Assembly: GCA_030652255.1 (NCBI GenBank)
Contig: JAUSAZ010000137.1
Span: 1-53,452 of the forward strand
From: Myxococcales bacterium
GTDB taxonomy: Bacteria; Myxococcota_A; Polyangia; Polyangiales; Ga0077539
Direction of reading: 5' to 3'
DNA length: 53,452 nucleotides
Part shown: positions 25,996 through 34,838 of the stretch, piece after piece
Layout: each line of letters starts with the position of its first letter
Numbering within the stretch: position 1 is the first letter of the stretch
The notes under the pieces: generated by a model
Database searches by the model: none
Seen by the model: only the letters and a program-made list of their open reading frames with translations
What the model was told of the DNA's origin: nothing
Translations under genes and position numbers: made by a program

Positions 25996-27849
25996 TCAGC
26001 CGGGGCCGCTGTTGGCCTCGGTCGGCACGATGACGAACACCTGGATGGTGTCGAGCACGGACGAGGCGCGCCCGAGCACCTCGATGGTGGCCCGGAAGAG
26101 CTGCGCCGCGCCGCTCGTGTTGCGGTGGAAGTCGTTGAAGAAGGTCACCTCGAAGGTGACCACCGTGGAGGGCGACACGTTGTAGAAGGTCGTGTCGTCG
26201 AAGCGGTCGAAGCCCGCGGGTGCGGCGGGCGTGCCCCGCAGCGGCACGATGCGCTGCATGAACTCGCTGGTCTGGCGCCCCGCGGCGAGGCGGGTCTCCA
26301 TGGGGTCGCCGACGCCGCGGCGGGTGACGTCCTGCCGGGTGCCCTGGGCGAGCGTGGTGACGGCGGAGATGACGTTGGCGGCCACCGAGGAGGGCGAGCC
26401 GCGGAACGCGATGGGCATCCCCGCGCCGTCGAGGGTTCGCGAGTCGCGGGCCAGCGCGACCGAGTTGGTGTAGGTGCGCATCGCCGACACGTCGATGCCG
26501 ATGAAGTAGGCCTCGCGCCGGCGGTACTCCCCCACGAGCTGCGTCCACGTCGCGGCCCGAGGGGCACGGGTGTAGTAGTTGGTCGTCGGCGTGGCGGTGC
26601 CGTTGTGCCAGGCGGCGTCGGAGAAGAGCACGATGATGGGCACGCGCCCGGGGCGGAAGCAGCCCCACCCGTAGGCCGTCGCGTCGCCGCCGCAGTCCGC
26701 CGCGGTGGACATGCGCGTCGCCGTGCCGCCGTACTCCGGGATGCCGAAGCCCGAGAGCAGCGAGTGCATCGCGGGCACCTGCGACTCGGGCTCGTCGTTG
26801 CCGCCCGCCGCCACGAGCCGCGACGTCGCGGCCTGCGAGAGCATGGGGTTGGCGTCGAGCCGCTGGAGCACCCGCAGCGCGAAGTCGTCTCTCCCGCTGC
26901 CGCCGCCGTTGGCGAAGTCGCGGTGCTCGGACATCCCGTAGCGCATGTCGGCGCCGGGCCCGATGGCGCGCACGATCCCCGGCACGATGGTGCTGCTCAG
27001 GGTGTTGCGCACCGCCGTGATGGTGCTGCTCATCGACCCCGTGGTGTCGACCAGGAACATGATGTCCGCGCTGCGGATGCGCGTGGAGAAGTCGAAGGAG
27101 CGCGTCTGCGGCCCCATCGGGTCCATGTGGGGGAGGGTCACGTAGAGCGAGCCCGCGGGGGGCCGGCTCATCGGGTCCGTCGGGCTGCTGCCCGCGGCGC
27201 TCTCGATGAGGTCGCCCACGCCGTCGCCGTCGGTGTCGGCGACGCAGGGGTTGCTGCGGGTGCGCGTGGCCTCCTCGCGGTCGGTGAGCCCGTCGTTGTC
27301 CGAGTCGCGGTCGCGGTGGTTGGTGTACCCGTCGGCGTCGCAGTCGTCGGGCAGGTCGCCGCACGTCAGCGCCGGGCGCGTGGCCGACGCGAAGCCCGGG
27401 TAGTTGCGCCGCGCCTCGTCGGCGTCCGACACGCCGTCGTCGTCGCTGTCGACGTTCTGGTAGTCCGGCGGCGCGCTCGCCGCCATCGCCGTGCGCAGGA
27501 AGGGCGCGCCCTCGAGGTCGTCGGAGATGCCGTCGCCGTCTTCGTCGCGGCACGGCGGCGGGCCCGTGTCGACGCCGACGTCCACCACGAAGCCCACGTC
27601 CACGCCCACCCCGGCGTCGGGCAGCGCGCCGCCGTCGGGCGCGCCCCCGTCGACCGCGCCGTCGCGGCCGTTGGGCACGTCGAGCCCGCCGGGCACGTCG
27701 CGCGCGCCGGGGACATCGACGCGCCCGGTGTCGCGCCGGGGCCCGGCGTCCCTCGCGCCCGCGTCCGGGGTCAGGTCGGTCTGGTAGATCTCTTCGGGTG
27801 CGCAGGCCGACGCGGCGAGCGCGACGGCCAGGACGGAGCGGAGCTTCAT
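25996..27849 (-). CDS. VWA-domain lipoprotein with calcium-binding TSP3 repeats
   Basis: A 617-residue surface lipoprotein. The signal peptide ends in ASAC (Cys16). An Asp/Gly/Pro/Val linker with DVPG, DGG and DVG units covers about 30-100. Four thrombospondin type 3-like calcium repeats follow (DEDGDGISDD, DSDDDGVSDADE, DRDSDNDGLTDREE, DTDGDGVGD). A von Willebrand A domain has the metal-adhesion motif FLVDTTGSMSS and IIVLFSDAAWHNG. The last 130 residues are a beta-domain. Such proteins are usually adhesins or cell-envelope sensors. The ATG at 27849 is chosen because the signal peptide begins there. Confidence 0.88.
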   Translation of the reverse strand: MKLRSVLAVALAASACAPEEIYQTDLTPDAGARDAGPRRDTGRVDVPGARDVPGGLDVPNGRDGAVDGGAPDGGALPDAGVGVDVGFVVDVGVDTGPPPCRDEDGDGISDDLEGAPFLRTAMAASAPPDYQNVDSDDDGVSDADEARRNYPGFASATRPALTCGDLPDDCDADGYTNHRDRDSDNDGLTDREEATRTRSNPCVADTDGDGVGDLIESAAGSSPTDPMSRPPAGSLYVTLPHMDPMGPQTRSFDFSTRIRSADIMFLVDTTGSMSSTITAVRNTLSSTIVPGIVRAIGPGADMRYGMSEHRDFANGGGSGRDDFALRVLQRLDANPMLSQAATSRLVAAGGNDEPESQVPAMHSLLSGFGIPEYGGTATRMSTAADCGGDATAYGWGCFRPGRVPIIVLFSDAAWHNGTATPTTNYYTRAPRAATWTQLVGEYRRREAYFIGIDVSAMRTYTNSVALARDSRTLDGAGMPIAFRGSPSSVAANVISAVTTLAQGTRQDVTRRGVGDPMETRLAAGRQTSEFMQRIVPLRGTPAAPAGFDRFDDTTFYNVSPSTVVTFEVTFFNDFHRNTSGAAQLFRATIEVLGRASSVLDTIQVFVIVPTEANSGPG

Positions 27850-27963
27850 CGGGGACTCCAGCGCCGCGCCCGGGAGGGCGTTGAGGGACGGCGGGCGCCC
27901 GGCCACTCTATCGCCCCTCCCTCCGCGGCGACAATCGCCGACCGCGGAGCGCCGGGGCCGCCG

Positions 27964-28668
27964 TCAGGCGCGGGCTGGGTGCTGCGCGGCCGTGCGGCGG
28001 GCGAGCCCCACTGCGTCGTGCACGGTCAGGCCGCAGTCGCCGGTGGAGACCAGGCCCTCGCGGCTCCAGCGCGACAGGGTGCGGATGGTGGTCTCGACCG
28101 TGGTGCCCACCAGGGCCGCGAGCTCGGCCCGGGTGAGCCGCAGGGGGATGAGCGTCGAGCCGTCTTCCATCTCGTCGCCGAAGCGCTCGCCGAGCTCCAT
28201 CAGGGTGGTGGCGAGGCGCTCTTCGGCCGACGCCGTGAAGAGCGCGAGCCGGCGGTTGGCCACCGCGCCCGAGCGCCCGAGGCCGATCGCCAGCGCGAGC
28301 GCCGCAGAGCCCGACTTCTCCAGCGCGGCCAGCATGACCTCGCGCGGCACCCGCACCACGATGGCGGCCTCGGTGAGCGCGAAGGCGTCGGCGTCGTAAC
28401 ACCCGGCCTCCAGCGCCTCGGCGTCGCCGACGCTCTCACCGGGGCCCGCCAGGCCGAGCACCAGGTCGCGCGAGGGGCCCCCCGGCATCAGCACCTTCAC
28501 CAGGCCGAGGCCCACCAGCACGAAGCTGCTGGCCGCCTCGCCCGACCTCCAGACCGCCTCACCCCGGCGCAGCCGCTGCTGCGTGGCCGTCTTCGCGATT
28601 TCCTCCAGGGCGTCTCCCGTGATGCGAGAGAGAGCCGCGTGTCGTCGAAAGACCGATCGGACGTCCAT
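27964..28668 (-). CDS. Crp/Fnr-family transcriptional regulator
   Basis: A 234-residue regulator with an N-terminal cyclic-nucleotide-binding-type beta-roll (RGEAVWRSGEAASSFVLVGLGLVKVLM, then PGESVGDAEAL) and a C-terminal winged helix (LTRAELAALVGTTVETTIRTLSRWSREGLV). There is no N-terminal cysteine cluster, so it is not an FNR-type iron-sulfur sensor. The effector is unknown, and the usual Glu/Arg/Ser/Thr cAMP-pocket residues are not clearly conserved. GGAGG sits 5 nt before the ATG. The 271-bp upstream gap (28669-28939) contains inverted CCGGAATA/TATTCCGG sequences that might be its own operator. Confidence 0.9.
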   Translation of the reverse strand: MDVRSVFRRHAALSRITGDALEEIAKTATQQRLRRGEAVWRSGEAASSFVLVGLGLVKVLMPGGPSRDLVLGLAGPGESVGDAEALEAGCYDADAFALTEAAIVVRVPREVMLAALEKSGSAALALAIGLGRSGAVANRRLALFTASAEERLATTLMELGERFGDEMEDGSTLIPLRLTRAELAALVGTTVETTIRTLSRWSREGLVSTGDCGLTVHDAVGLARRTAAQHPARA

Positions 28669-28939
28669 GAGTTATGCCTCCAAAGTTCGGGATACCCGGA
28701 ATACTTAGCAACGCATGGACCAGGGCCTCGAAGGCACCTGATCTATTCCGGAAGGCCACTCTTTTTCATGGCATTTCCGTCGCGATCCTGGGCCTCTCCC
28801 GACGGCCCCGGGGCACGACACCCCGAGCGCGGGGTGCGCAGGAAGTATCGTCCCCGCGACCCGGGCGCCCTGTGCGGCGATCATCGACGCGGTGCGCCGA
28901 GCCTTGCGCCGCCGGGGCATCTGTTGCTACCGACGCGCT
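28669..28939. promoter_or_regulatory. Divergent intergenic region of the Crp/Fnr gene
   Basis: No gene is seen. The part nearest the regulator is less GC-rich. CCGGAATA (28696-28703) and TATTCCGG (28744-28751) are inverted copies, the second overlapping the perfect palindrome TTCCGGAA (28746-28753). The region probably carries promoters for the regulator (minus) and the lipoprotein gene at 28940 (plus). I do not see a classical CRP TGTGA-N6-TCACA or FNR TTGAT-N4-ATCAA box. Confidence 0.35.
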
Positions 28940-30055
28940 GTGAACCGTCGAAGCACCGCACTCTCGCTCGCGTCCGTGGTGGCCACGCTCCTCGTGGGAT
29001 GCGGTGACGACAACGATCGTCTCCTCGACGCGGGGGCCGAAGACCTCGGGGTCATCGACGTCCCCGCGGCGGACCTCGGCGCGACGGACGCCGGCCCCTC
29101 CGACACTGGCATCGATGTCGCGGTCGACCGCGGTGTGGCCCTCGACGTCACGCTCGACGCGGGCCCCTCCGACGCCGGCCCCACAGACCTCGGCGCGGCC
29201 GACGCGGGCCCTACCGACACCGGAGTGACGGATGCGGGCCGGGCCGATGCGGGGCCCTCGGACAGCGGGCCTGCGGACACCGGACCCACGGACGGCAGGC
29301 CTGCGGATGGCGGGTCCGCGGATGGCGGGCCCACGGACGGCGGACCTGCGGACGGCGGACCTGCGGACGCGGGCAGCGCGCGCGGCACGCCGGTGATCGA
29401 CGGCATCATCGGGAGCGACTGGCCCGCCGGGGCGATCGTGACGACCAACACGGTGCCGTCGGAGTGGGGACCGACGCTCAACGCGCTGCGCTCCGTGCGG
29501 GTCGCGTGGGACGCCGAGCGGCTCTACCTGGGCATCGACGGGGTGGTCGAGGCGACCAACGCGATGCTGGTGTTCATCGACCGCGACTACGTGCCGGGGA
29601 TGAGCGCGACCGGGGTGACCGCGATCTCGACGCTCACCGACGGCGTGGGATCGCTCGACAACTCCATCTCCTGCAACGTCACCGAGGCGCCGCTCGGCTT
29701 CGGCACCGACATGGTGTGGGGCACCCGAGGCATGCTCTCGAAGGTCGCGACGGACCTCAACGCCGCCATCGGCCTGCGCGACGTGAGCTGCGCCACGTGC
29801 GCCAACGACCTCCGCTGGACCATGGGCGACACCGCCGTCTGCGTGGGCGGCGCCTCGCCCGCGTGCGAGGTCGCCATCCCCTGGAGCGCCCTCTACGCCG
29901 GCGCCCCGCCGCCCGTCCCGATGCTCGGGCTCTTCGTGCGCATCACCAACGCCGAGGGCAACAGCCTCGCCAACAACCAGTGCCTCCCGCAGCAGGGCAC
30001 CGGCGACCCGCCCACCGCCGCGCGCCGCGTGCTGGCCTTCAGCCCCGACCGCTGA
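28940..30055 (+). CDS. Lipoprotein with long Asp/Ala/Gly/Pro repeat linker
   Basis: A 371-residue surface protein. GTG at 28940 opens a signal peptide (NRRSTALSLASVVATLLVGC) with lipobox LVGC at about Cys21. Residues 40-150 are degenerate D-A-G-P-[ST]-D repeats. The globular part (150-371) starts GTPVIDGIIGSDWP and has WDAERLYLGIDG, which resembles the carbohydrate-binding CBM9/DOMON-like fold of secreted proteins, and CATCANDLRW. No enzyme motif is evident. The preference for GTG follows the signal peptide; an upstream ATG would add a charged segment. Confidence 0.8.
   Translation: MNRRSTALSLASVVATLLVGCGDDNDRLLDAGAEDLGVIDVPAADLGATDAGPSDTGIDVAVDRGVALDVTLDAGPSDAGPTDLGAADAGPTDTGVTDAGRADAGPSDSGPADTGPTDGRPADGGSADGGPTDGGPADGGPADAGSARGTPVIDGIIGSDWPAGAIVTTNTVPSEWGPTLNALRSVRVAWDAERLYLGIDGVVEATNAMLVFIDRDYVPGMSATGVTAISTLTDGVGSLDNSISCNVTEAPLGFGTDMVWGTRGMLSKVATDLNAAIGLRDVSCATCANDLRWTMGDTAVCVGGASPACEVAIPWSALYAGAPPPVPMLGLFVRITNAEGNSLANNQCLPQQGTGDPPTAARRVLAFSPDR
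29040..29380 (+). repeat. Degenerate repeats encoding the Asp/Ala/Gly/Pro linker
   Basis: Codon-repeated GAC-GCG/GGC-GGC-CCx units of 9-18 nt run through this part of the lipoprotein gene. Late copies, such as the GCGGACGGCGGACCT type, are almost identical, which suggests expansion by slippage. Confidence 0.75.
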
Positions 30056-30056
30056 C

Positions 30057-30073
30057 GGCGGCTACGAGCCGCC
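30057..30073. terminator. Bidirectional hairpin at convergent stop codons
   Basis: GGCGGCT and AGCCGCC form a perfect 7-bp stem with a 3-nt loop that starts 2 bp after the plus-strand stop and contains the minus-strand stop codon of the gene at 30062. The position suggests a shared terminator; no T-tract is present. Confidence 0.4.
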
Positions 30074-31873
30074 CGCCGCGCTCGCGGGGATGAGCAGCCG
30101 GTAGGCGCCGCTCGCGTCGGCGGTCGCGCGGGCCACGCGCAGCACCACGCCGCGGGCGTCGCCCTCGCGCAGCCGCACCACCGCCTCGACGGTCGCGAGC
30201 GGCGAGGGCGCCCCGCGTGCGTCGCGCACCACGCCGCGCACCTGCACCGGCGCCTCGAGGGTGGTGTCGAAGCTGCTCACGCGCCGCGCCACGCAGACGG
30301 GCGCCCCGAGCGTCACCGGGAACCCGGAGCTCTCCGCGGGCTCGACCAGCAGGCGATAGAGCCCGGGGTTGAGCGCGACCTCGTACGACCCGTCGGCGGC
30401 GGTGACCGTCTCCGCGGGCGTGACGCGGCTGGCGAGCGCGCGGAGGTCGGGGTCGTCGAGGCAGGGGTGGGTCGGCGCCGCGTCGTGGTAGGGCACCGCG
30501 GTCACCCGCGCGCCGCGCACGGCGAGCCCGTCGCGGCCCAGCACCCGACCGCCGAGCGTCGGCCGCGTCTCGAGCGAGAACACCTGGCCGGACTGCATCG
30601 TCGCCCCGGCGCGCACGCGAAACCCGTGCAGCACCGCGCTGCGGTAGGTCTCGCCCGCGGGGGCCACCACGACGTCGTAGTCGCCGGGCACCAGCCAGGC
30701 CTGGAGGGTTCCGTCGGGCTCGGTGACGGCCCGCGACTCGTACCAGCTCGTCGCGCCCGCGAGGCCCGCCGGTGGAGCGAGCGCGGCGCGCAGCGTCACC
30801 GTGGCCCCGCGCAGCGGCCGGCTCTGCCCCTCGACGACGAGGCCCTCGACCGAGGCGCGGACGTCCACGCAGCCCACGCACGGCGCCCCGGGCGGGGGTG
30901 CGCCGGGGACCAACGGACGCCCCGCCGCCGCGAGGGAGAGCCCGGCGAGGTCGGGTAGCGCCACCCGCAGGTCGCGGCCGTTGGGCGCCGCCGCGACGAG
31001 CGACGCGCGGGGGACGTCGACGACCAGGGTTCCGCCGGAGCCGTTGTCGGCCGTGAGGCGCAGCGTCCAGGCCTCCGGGGCGCCGGGCGCCATGCTGCAC
31101 GCGAAGCGCCCTGCGCTCCCCTCGCTGCCGTCGCCCGCGGAGGAGCTCACGGTGGAGAGCACCCTGCTGTTGGCGGCCGGGTCGATGGCGCGCACGGCGA
31201 ACCCCGGCACCCCGACGCCCATGGAGGTCTCGACGGTGCCCTCCCAGCGCGCGTACGTGCTCGGGTAGGCGAGGTCGAAGCGCTGCGTGAGCGCGCCCGC
31301 CCGCACCTCGAAGGCCCGCTCGAAGCGCGGCGGGACCACCGACGCAAGCGTGGACGCCGGGCGCACCACGACGTCGTAGAGGCCCTCGGTGAGCGTCGCC
31401 GACCAGGTGTACGCCGCGCGGTCGCGCGAAAAGTTGGTCGTGGCCATGGAGTCGGCGACCACCTGCACCGGGGGCGACACCCCGGCGAGGTCGGTGGGCG
31501 TGAACTCCAGCGTCGCGGGGACGTGCCGCGGGCCTGCGTCGGCCTCGCCGGGCACCGTCACCACGCCGTACACCGTGCGCGGCGAGCGCAGCGTGAGGTC
31601 GACGCTCTCGCCCGTGTTGATGCTGCGCGGCCGCGTCAGCGTCGGGAACGCGTCGGCGCTCACCGCGCCCGCCGCCGGGACCACCGAGAAGAACACCTCG
31701 ACGCGGGCGCGCGACACGCACCGCTGGGTCGCGCGGTCGCACATGGCGCCGGGGCAGTCGCTGTCGGCGTCGCAGCGCTCCGCAGGGCCGCCCACCACCG
31801 GGCTGCCGTCGAGGCAGGACGCGGGCGCGAGCAGGAGCAGGAGCGCGGAGAGCGCGGTGGGCCTGAGATTCAT
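30062..31873 (-). CDS. Lipoprotein with repeated Ig/CNA-B-like beta domains
   Basis: A 603-residue exported protein. The signal peptide ends in APASC (Cys20), followed by a Cys pattern CDADSDCPGAMCDRATQRC common in myxobacterial surface proteins. The remainder is several carboxypeptidase-regulatory/CNA-B-like sandwiches, seen as repeated VxGxVxxxxGxPxxxAxV and LxPGxYDVVVxPA units (VPGDYDVVVAPAGETY, ALNPGLYRLLVEPAES). Such domains stiffen or present surface proteins. The start overlaps the stop of the upstream lipoprotein gene by ATGA, so the two are co-translated and probably form one envelope complex. Confidence 0.83.
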   Translation of the reverse strand: MNLRPTALSALLLLLAPASCLDGSPVVGGPAERCDADSDCPGAMCDRATQRCVSRARVEVFFSVVPAAGAVSADAFPTLTRPRSINTGESVDLTLRSPRTVYGVVTVPGEADAGPRHVPATLEFTPTDLAGVSPPVQVVADSMATTNFSRDRAAYTWSATLTEGLYDVVVRPASTLASVVPPRFERAFEVRAGALTQRFDLAYPSTYARWEGTVETSMGVGVPGFAVRAIDPAANSRVLSTVSSSAGDGSEGSAGRFACSMAPGAPEAWTLRLTADNGSGGTLVVDVPRASLVAAAPNGRDLRVALPDLAGLSLAAAGRPLVPGAPPPGAPCVGCVDVRASVEGLVVEGQSRPLRGATVTLRAALAPPAGLAGATSWYESRAVTEPDGTLQAWLVPGDYDVVVAPAGETYRSAVLHGFRVRAGATMQSGQVFSLETRPTLGGRVLGRDGLAVRGARVTAVPYHDAAPTHPCLDDPDLRALASRVTPAETVTAADGSYEVALNPGLYRLLVEPAESSGFPVTLGAPVCVARRVSSFDTTLEAPVQVRGVVRDARGAPSPLATVEAVVRLREGDARGVVLRVARATADASGAYRLLIPASAAGGS

Positions 31874-32460
31874 GGCTGCACCAGATGGCGGCAGGCCTCG
31901 ACGGGGTCGACGACGCCGCCGTCCGTCGTGGGGAGCGTGCCGCTCGGCGAGCGGACGAAAACCCACCAGGTGCGGAAGTCGACGTCGCCGTCGCGCACCG
32001 GCGTGTGGAAGTTGCCTTCGATGCGGAAGGCCGACGACACGTAGAGCTCGATGCGGTTGCAGCCGACATCGAGGTCGGACACGAGGAAGCTCTTGTTGAT
32101 GGTGCGGCGCGTCGTGCCGTTGCTCGGCACGGCCCCCAGGCGCGACACCGGCTCGCAGCTCGGGCCGCCGTCCTGCGGCACGCAGTCGCGGTCGTCGTTG
32201 ACGAAGAACTGGAACTGCAGCGCGTCGTTGACCCCGTCGTCGTCGACGGGCACACGAAACTCCACCGTGTTGCCGTCCGTCCCGTCGACCAGGAGCAGCG
32301 CCCCGAGGCGCGGCGTCGTGAGGCCCTGCACGTCCTGGATGCGGGGCCGCGTCAGCGGCGTCGGCACACGCACCTCGTCGGTGCGGGTGATGAGGCACGC
32401 GGACAGCGATGTAGCGACGGCAAGCATCAACGCGATACGACCCACGACAGCGAGATCCAT
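31870..32460 (-). CDS. Small lipoprotein of unknown function
   Basis: A 196-residue protein. The signal peptide ends in lipobox LSAC (Cys25) after the ATG at 32460; the open frame above it is not convincing. The mature part is beta-rich, with NTVEFRVPVDDDGVNDALQF, a Cys pair region (DRDCVPQDGGPSCEP) and FLVSDLDVGCNRIELYVSS. I recognise no family. It heads a two-gene operon with the larger beta-domain lipoprotein, linked by a 4-bp overlap. It is divergent from ruvA with 182 bp between them. Confidence 0.8.
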   Translation of the reverse strand: MDLAVVGRIALMLAVATSLSACLITRTDEVRVPTPLTRPRIQDVQGLTTPRLGALLLVDGTDGNTVEFRVPVDDDGVNDALQFQFFVNDDRDCVPQDGGPSCEPVSRLGAVPSNGTTRRTINKSFLVSDLDVGCNRIELYVSSAFRIEGNFHTPVRDGDVDFRTWWVFVRSPSGTLPTTDGGVVDPVEACRHLVQP

Positions 32461-32642
32461 ACCACGCACCCCGCGAAGCCCACAGAACCAGTGATTCCGT
32501 GTCGCCCGCGGAGGGTGACGGAGACCCCGGCACTGACAATGGTGTCGCGGTCCGGGCCCTCCGGACGGCGGGACATACCCTGTCCCACGCGACGTCACGG
32601 AGCGGGTGCGATCGCGGAGCGGACCCACTACCATGGGCCGCG

Positions 32643-33272
32643 ATGATCGGACGTCTTCATGGCCGGGTGGTGTCGGAGTCGCCGGACGGGCTCGTGGTGA
32701 TCGACGTGGTGGGCGTCGGGTACGAGGTGCTCATCCCGCTGGGCACCCTCGGGCGCTGCGCCCCGGACGCCGAAGGGCGGGTGACGCTGCAGGTGGTGAC
32801 GCACGTGCGCGAAGACGCGATCACCCTCTTCGGCTTCGCCAACGACCGCGAGCGCTCGGCCTTTCGCCTGCTCACGGCGGTGGCCGGGGTGGGTCCGCGC
32901 ATCGCGGTGTCGGTGCTGAGCGTGCTGCCGGCGGGCGAGCTGGCGCACGCCCTGGCGCGGGGCGACGTGAAGAAGCTGACCTCGGTGCCGGGGGTGGGCA
33001 AGCGCATCGCCGAGCGCCTCGTGCTGGAGCTGAAGGACAAGCTCACGGGCCTCTCGGGCAATGGCTCGGATGGCTTCGTCCCGACGCCCGGCTTCGCCGC
33101 CCCGGCGACGCCCATCGCCGCGGTGGGCCCCGGGGCCGCGCTGGTGGCGGCCCTGGTCAACATGGGCTTCAAGGCCCCGGAGGCCGAGCGCGCGGCCGCC
33201 GAGCTCGCGCCGCGCATGGGCGAGCCCCTCGACGTGCTGGTGCGGGAGTCACTGCGCCGGCTCGTCCGGTAG
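32643..33272 (+). CDS. ruvA: Holliday junction branch-migration protein RuvA
   Basis: A 209-residue protein that binds four-way DNA junctions and loads the RuvB helicase. The N-terminal OB domain begins MIGRLHGRVV and contains VVIDVVGVGYEV. Two helix-hairpin-helix motifs (AVAGVGPRIAVSVLS and SVPGVGKRIAERLVLELKDK) follow. A Gly/Ala/Pro linker leads to domain III, which contacts RuvB (ALVNMGFKAPEAERAA). ruvB and ruvC are not adjacent, which is common in this group. The last 24 bp overlap the 3' end of scpB on the other strand. Confidence 0.95.
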   Translation: MIGRLHGRVVSESPDGLVVIDVVGVGYEVLIPLGTLGRCAPDAEGRVTLQVVTHVREDAITLFGFANDRERSAFRLLTAVAGVGPRIAVSVLSVLPAGELAHALARGDVKKLTSVPGVGKRIAERLVLELKDKLTGLSGNGSDGFVPTPGFAAPATPIAAVGPGAALVAALVNMGFKAPEAERAAAELAPRMGEPLDVLVRESLRRLVR

Positions 33273-34019
33273 GGGCGGCGGGGGCGCCTCCCCCTCGGGC
33301 GACGGCGGCGATGGCTCCTCGGGGGGCGGGGCGCTCGCGGCCTCGGCGTCGGCCTGGAGGCCCACTTCGGAGAGCTTCGCGGTGAGCGACGCCTGGCTCT
33401 CCTCGGAGAGCTCGGTGTACTCGCGCAGCATCGGGAGGTCGCGCAGCGAGCGCAGCCCGAAGAACTCCAGGAAGAAGCGCGTGGTGCCGTAGAGCAGCGG
33501 GCGGCCGGGCTCCTCGCGGCGGCCGATGGTGCGCACGAGGTCGCGCTCCAGCAGGATCTTGAGCGCCGAGCCGGTGTCGACGCCGCGCACCTCGTCGATC
33601 TCGGGGCGGGTGATGGGCTGGCGGTACGCGACGATGGCGAGGGTCTCGACCTGGGCGCGGCTCAGGCGCACGGGCTTGGCCTGGAGCAGCTCGCGCACGA
33701 AGGGCGCGTTGCCGGGCGACGAGCGGAAGAGCCATGCGCCCGCGACCTCGTCGAGGTGTATCCCGCGCGGCACGTACTCGGCCTTGAGCTCGTTGAGCAG
33801 CCGGCGGACGTCGCGGGCCTCGGCGCGGGTGATCTTCGCGAGCTCGGCCACGGTGATGGGGTGGTCGCTGGCGAACACGAGGCTCTCGAGCACGGTGCGC
33901 AGGTGCTGCTCGGAGACCGAGCGGCCGATGGCGCGGGCGACGCCCGGCGAGGCGGGGAGCTCGTCCTCGGCGGGCTCGTCGGGGGCGTCGCCGTCGGGCT
34001 TCGGGTCGGGGTCGATCAT
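33249..34019 (-). CDS. scpB: Segregation and condensation protein B
   Basis: A 256-residue winged-helix protein that pairs with ScpA as the kleisin-associated dimer of the SMC complex. The core is residues 35-195: LESLVFASDHPITVAELAKI, LDEVAGAWLFRSS, QVETLAIVAYRQPITRPEIDEVRGVD, PGRPLLYGTTRFFLEFFGL. The N-terminal 30 and C-terminal 45 residues are acidic or Pro-rich and disordered-looking. The start overlaps the scpA stop by ATGA. The 3' end overlaps ruvA convergently by 24 bp, so antisense interference between the two transcripts is possible. Confidence 0.95.
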   Translation of the reverse strand: MIDPDPKPDGDAPDEPAEDELPASPGVARAIGRSVSEQHLRTVLESLVFASDHPITVAELAKITRAEARDVRRLLNELKAEYVPRGIHLDEVAGAWLFRSSPGNAPFVRELLQAKPVRLSRAQVETLAIVAYRQPITRPEIDEVRGVDTGSALKILLERDLVRTIGRREEPGRPLLYGTTRFFLEFFGLRSLRDLPMLREYTELSEESQASLTAKLSEVGLQADAEAASAPPPEEPSPPSPEGEAPPPPLPDEPAQ

Positions 34020-34825
34020 CGCCAGTCGTCCCGCACGGCGGCGCCGGGGTCGGTCACGTCGGTGAGCACCAGGGTCACGTGGAGCTGCTCGTAGTTGCCC
34101 GACTGGTAGAGCCGGGTCATGCGCAGGCGGGTCATCTCCAGCAGCGCGAGGAAGGTGACGACGAGGTCGGAGGTGCTGCCGTCGTCGTCGAAGAGCTCGT
34201 CGAAGCGCATCGAGCGGCGCTCGCGGAGGCGCTCGACGAGGGCGTTGATGCGGTCGGCGATGGAGATGCGCTCGGGGGTGACCTCGTGCGCGATGGTGAG
34301 CTTGCGCCGCGCCAGGAGCTTCTGGAAGGCCTCGATCATGGCGATGGCGGGGAAGGGCGCGAGCGGCGCCTCGCCGGTGGACTCCGCGGTCACCTCCATC
34401 CCGCGCGGGAACACGTCGCGCCCCGCCACGCCGCGCGCGGCCAGCTCCTCTCCCGCGGCGCGGAACTTCTGGTACTCGAGCAGCCGGCGCACGAGGGCGA
34501 CGCGCGGGTCCTCGCCCTGGTCGGCGTCGGGGTCGACGTTGAGGCCCTCGTCGGGCGGCGGCGACGGCAGCAGCATCCGCGACTTGATGTGCGTGAGCGT
34601 GGCGGCCATGAGCAGGTACTCGGCCGCGAGGTCGAGGTTGAGCGCCTGCATCATCGAGACGTAGGTGAGGTAGCGCTCGGTGATGAAGGAGATCGGGATG
34701 TCGAAGATGTCGAGCTCGTGCTTCTGGATGAGGTGAAGCAGGAGGTCGAGCGGGCCCTCGAAGACGTCGAGCTGGACCCGTACCAGCGGGTCGTCGGTGA
34801 AGGGCTCGTCGAGCGGGTCCATCAT
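34016..34825 (-). CDS. scpA: Segregation and condensation protein A (kleisin)
   Basis: A 269-residue kleisin that bridges the two heads of SMC. The N-terminal domain (VQLDVFEGPLDLLLHLIQKHELDIFDIPI) binds the SMC neck. The middle has LAAEYLLMAATLTHIKSRMLLP. The C-terminal winged helix includes VTFLALLEMTRLRMTRLYQ. The two Met codons at the start (34825 and 34822) are equivalent. The gene starts 13 bp after the xerD stop and overlaps scpB, giving the operon xerD-scpA-scpB that is common in Bacteria. Confidence 0.96.
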   Translation of the reverse strand: MMDPLDEPFTDDPLVRVQLDVFEGPLDLLLHLIQKHELDIFDIPISFITERYLTYVSMMQALNLDLAAEYLLMAATLTHIKSRMLLPSPPPDEGLNVDPDADQGEDPRVALVRRLLEYQKFRAAGEELAARGVAGRDVFPRGMEVTAESTGEAPLAPFPAIAMIEAFQKLLARRKLTIAHEVTPERISIADRINALVERLRERRSMRFDELFDDDGSTSDLVVTFLALLEMTRLRMTRLYQSGNYEQLHVTLVLTDVTDPGAAVRDDWR

Positions 34826-34838
34826 GGCGGGGGAGCGC

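Noticed and set aside
25660..29007. 1115-residue plus-strand frame
   Set aside because: Low-complexity shadow across citrate synthase, VWA and Crp/Fnr genes, with no motif of its own.
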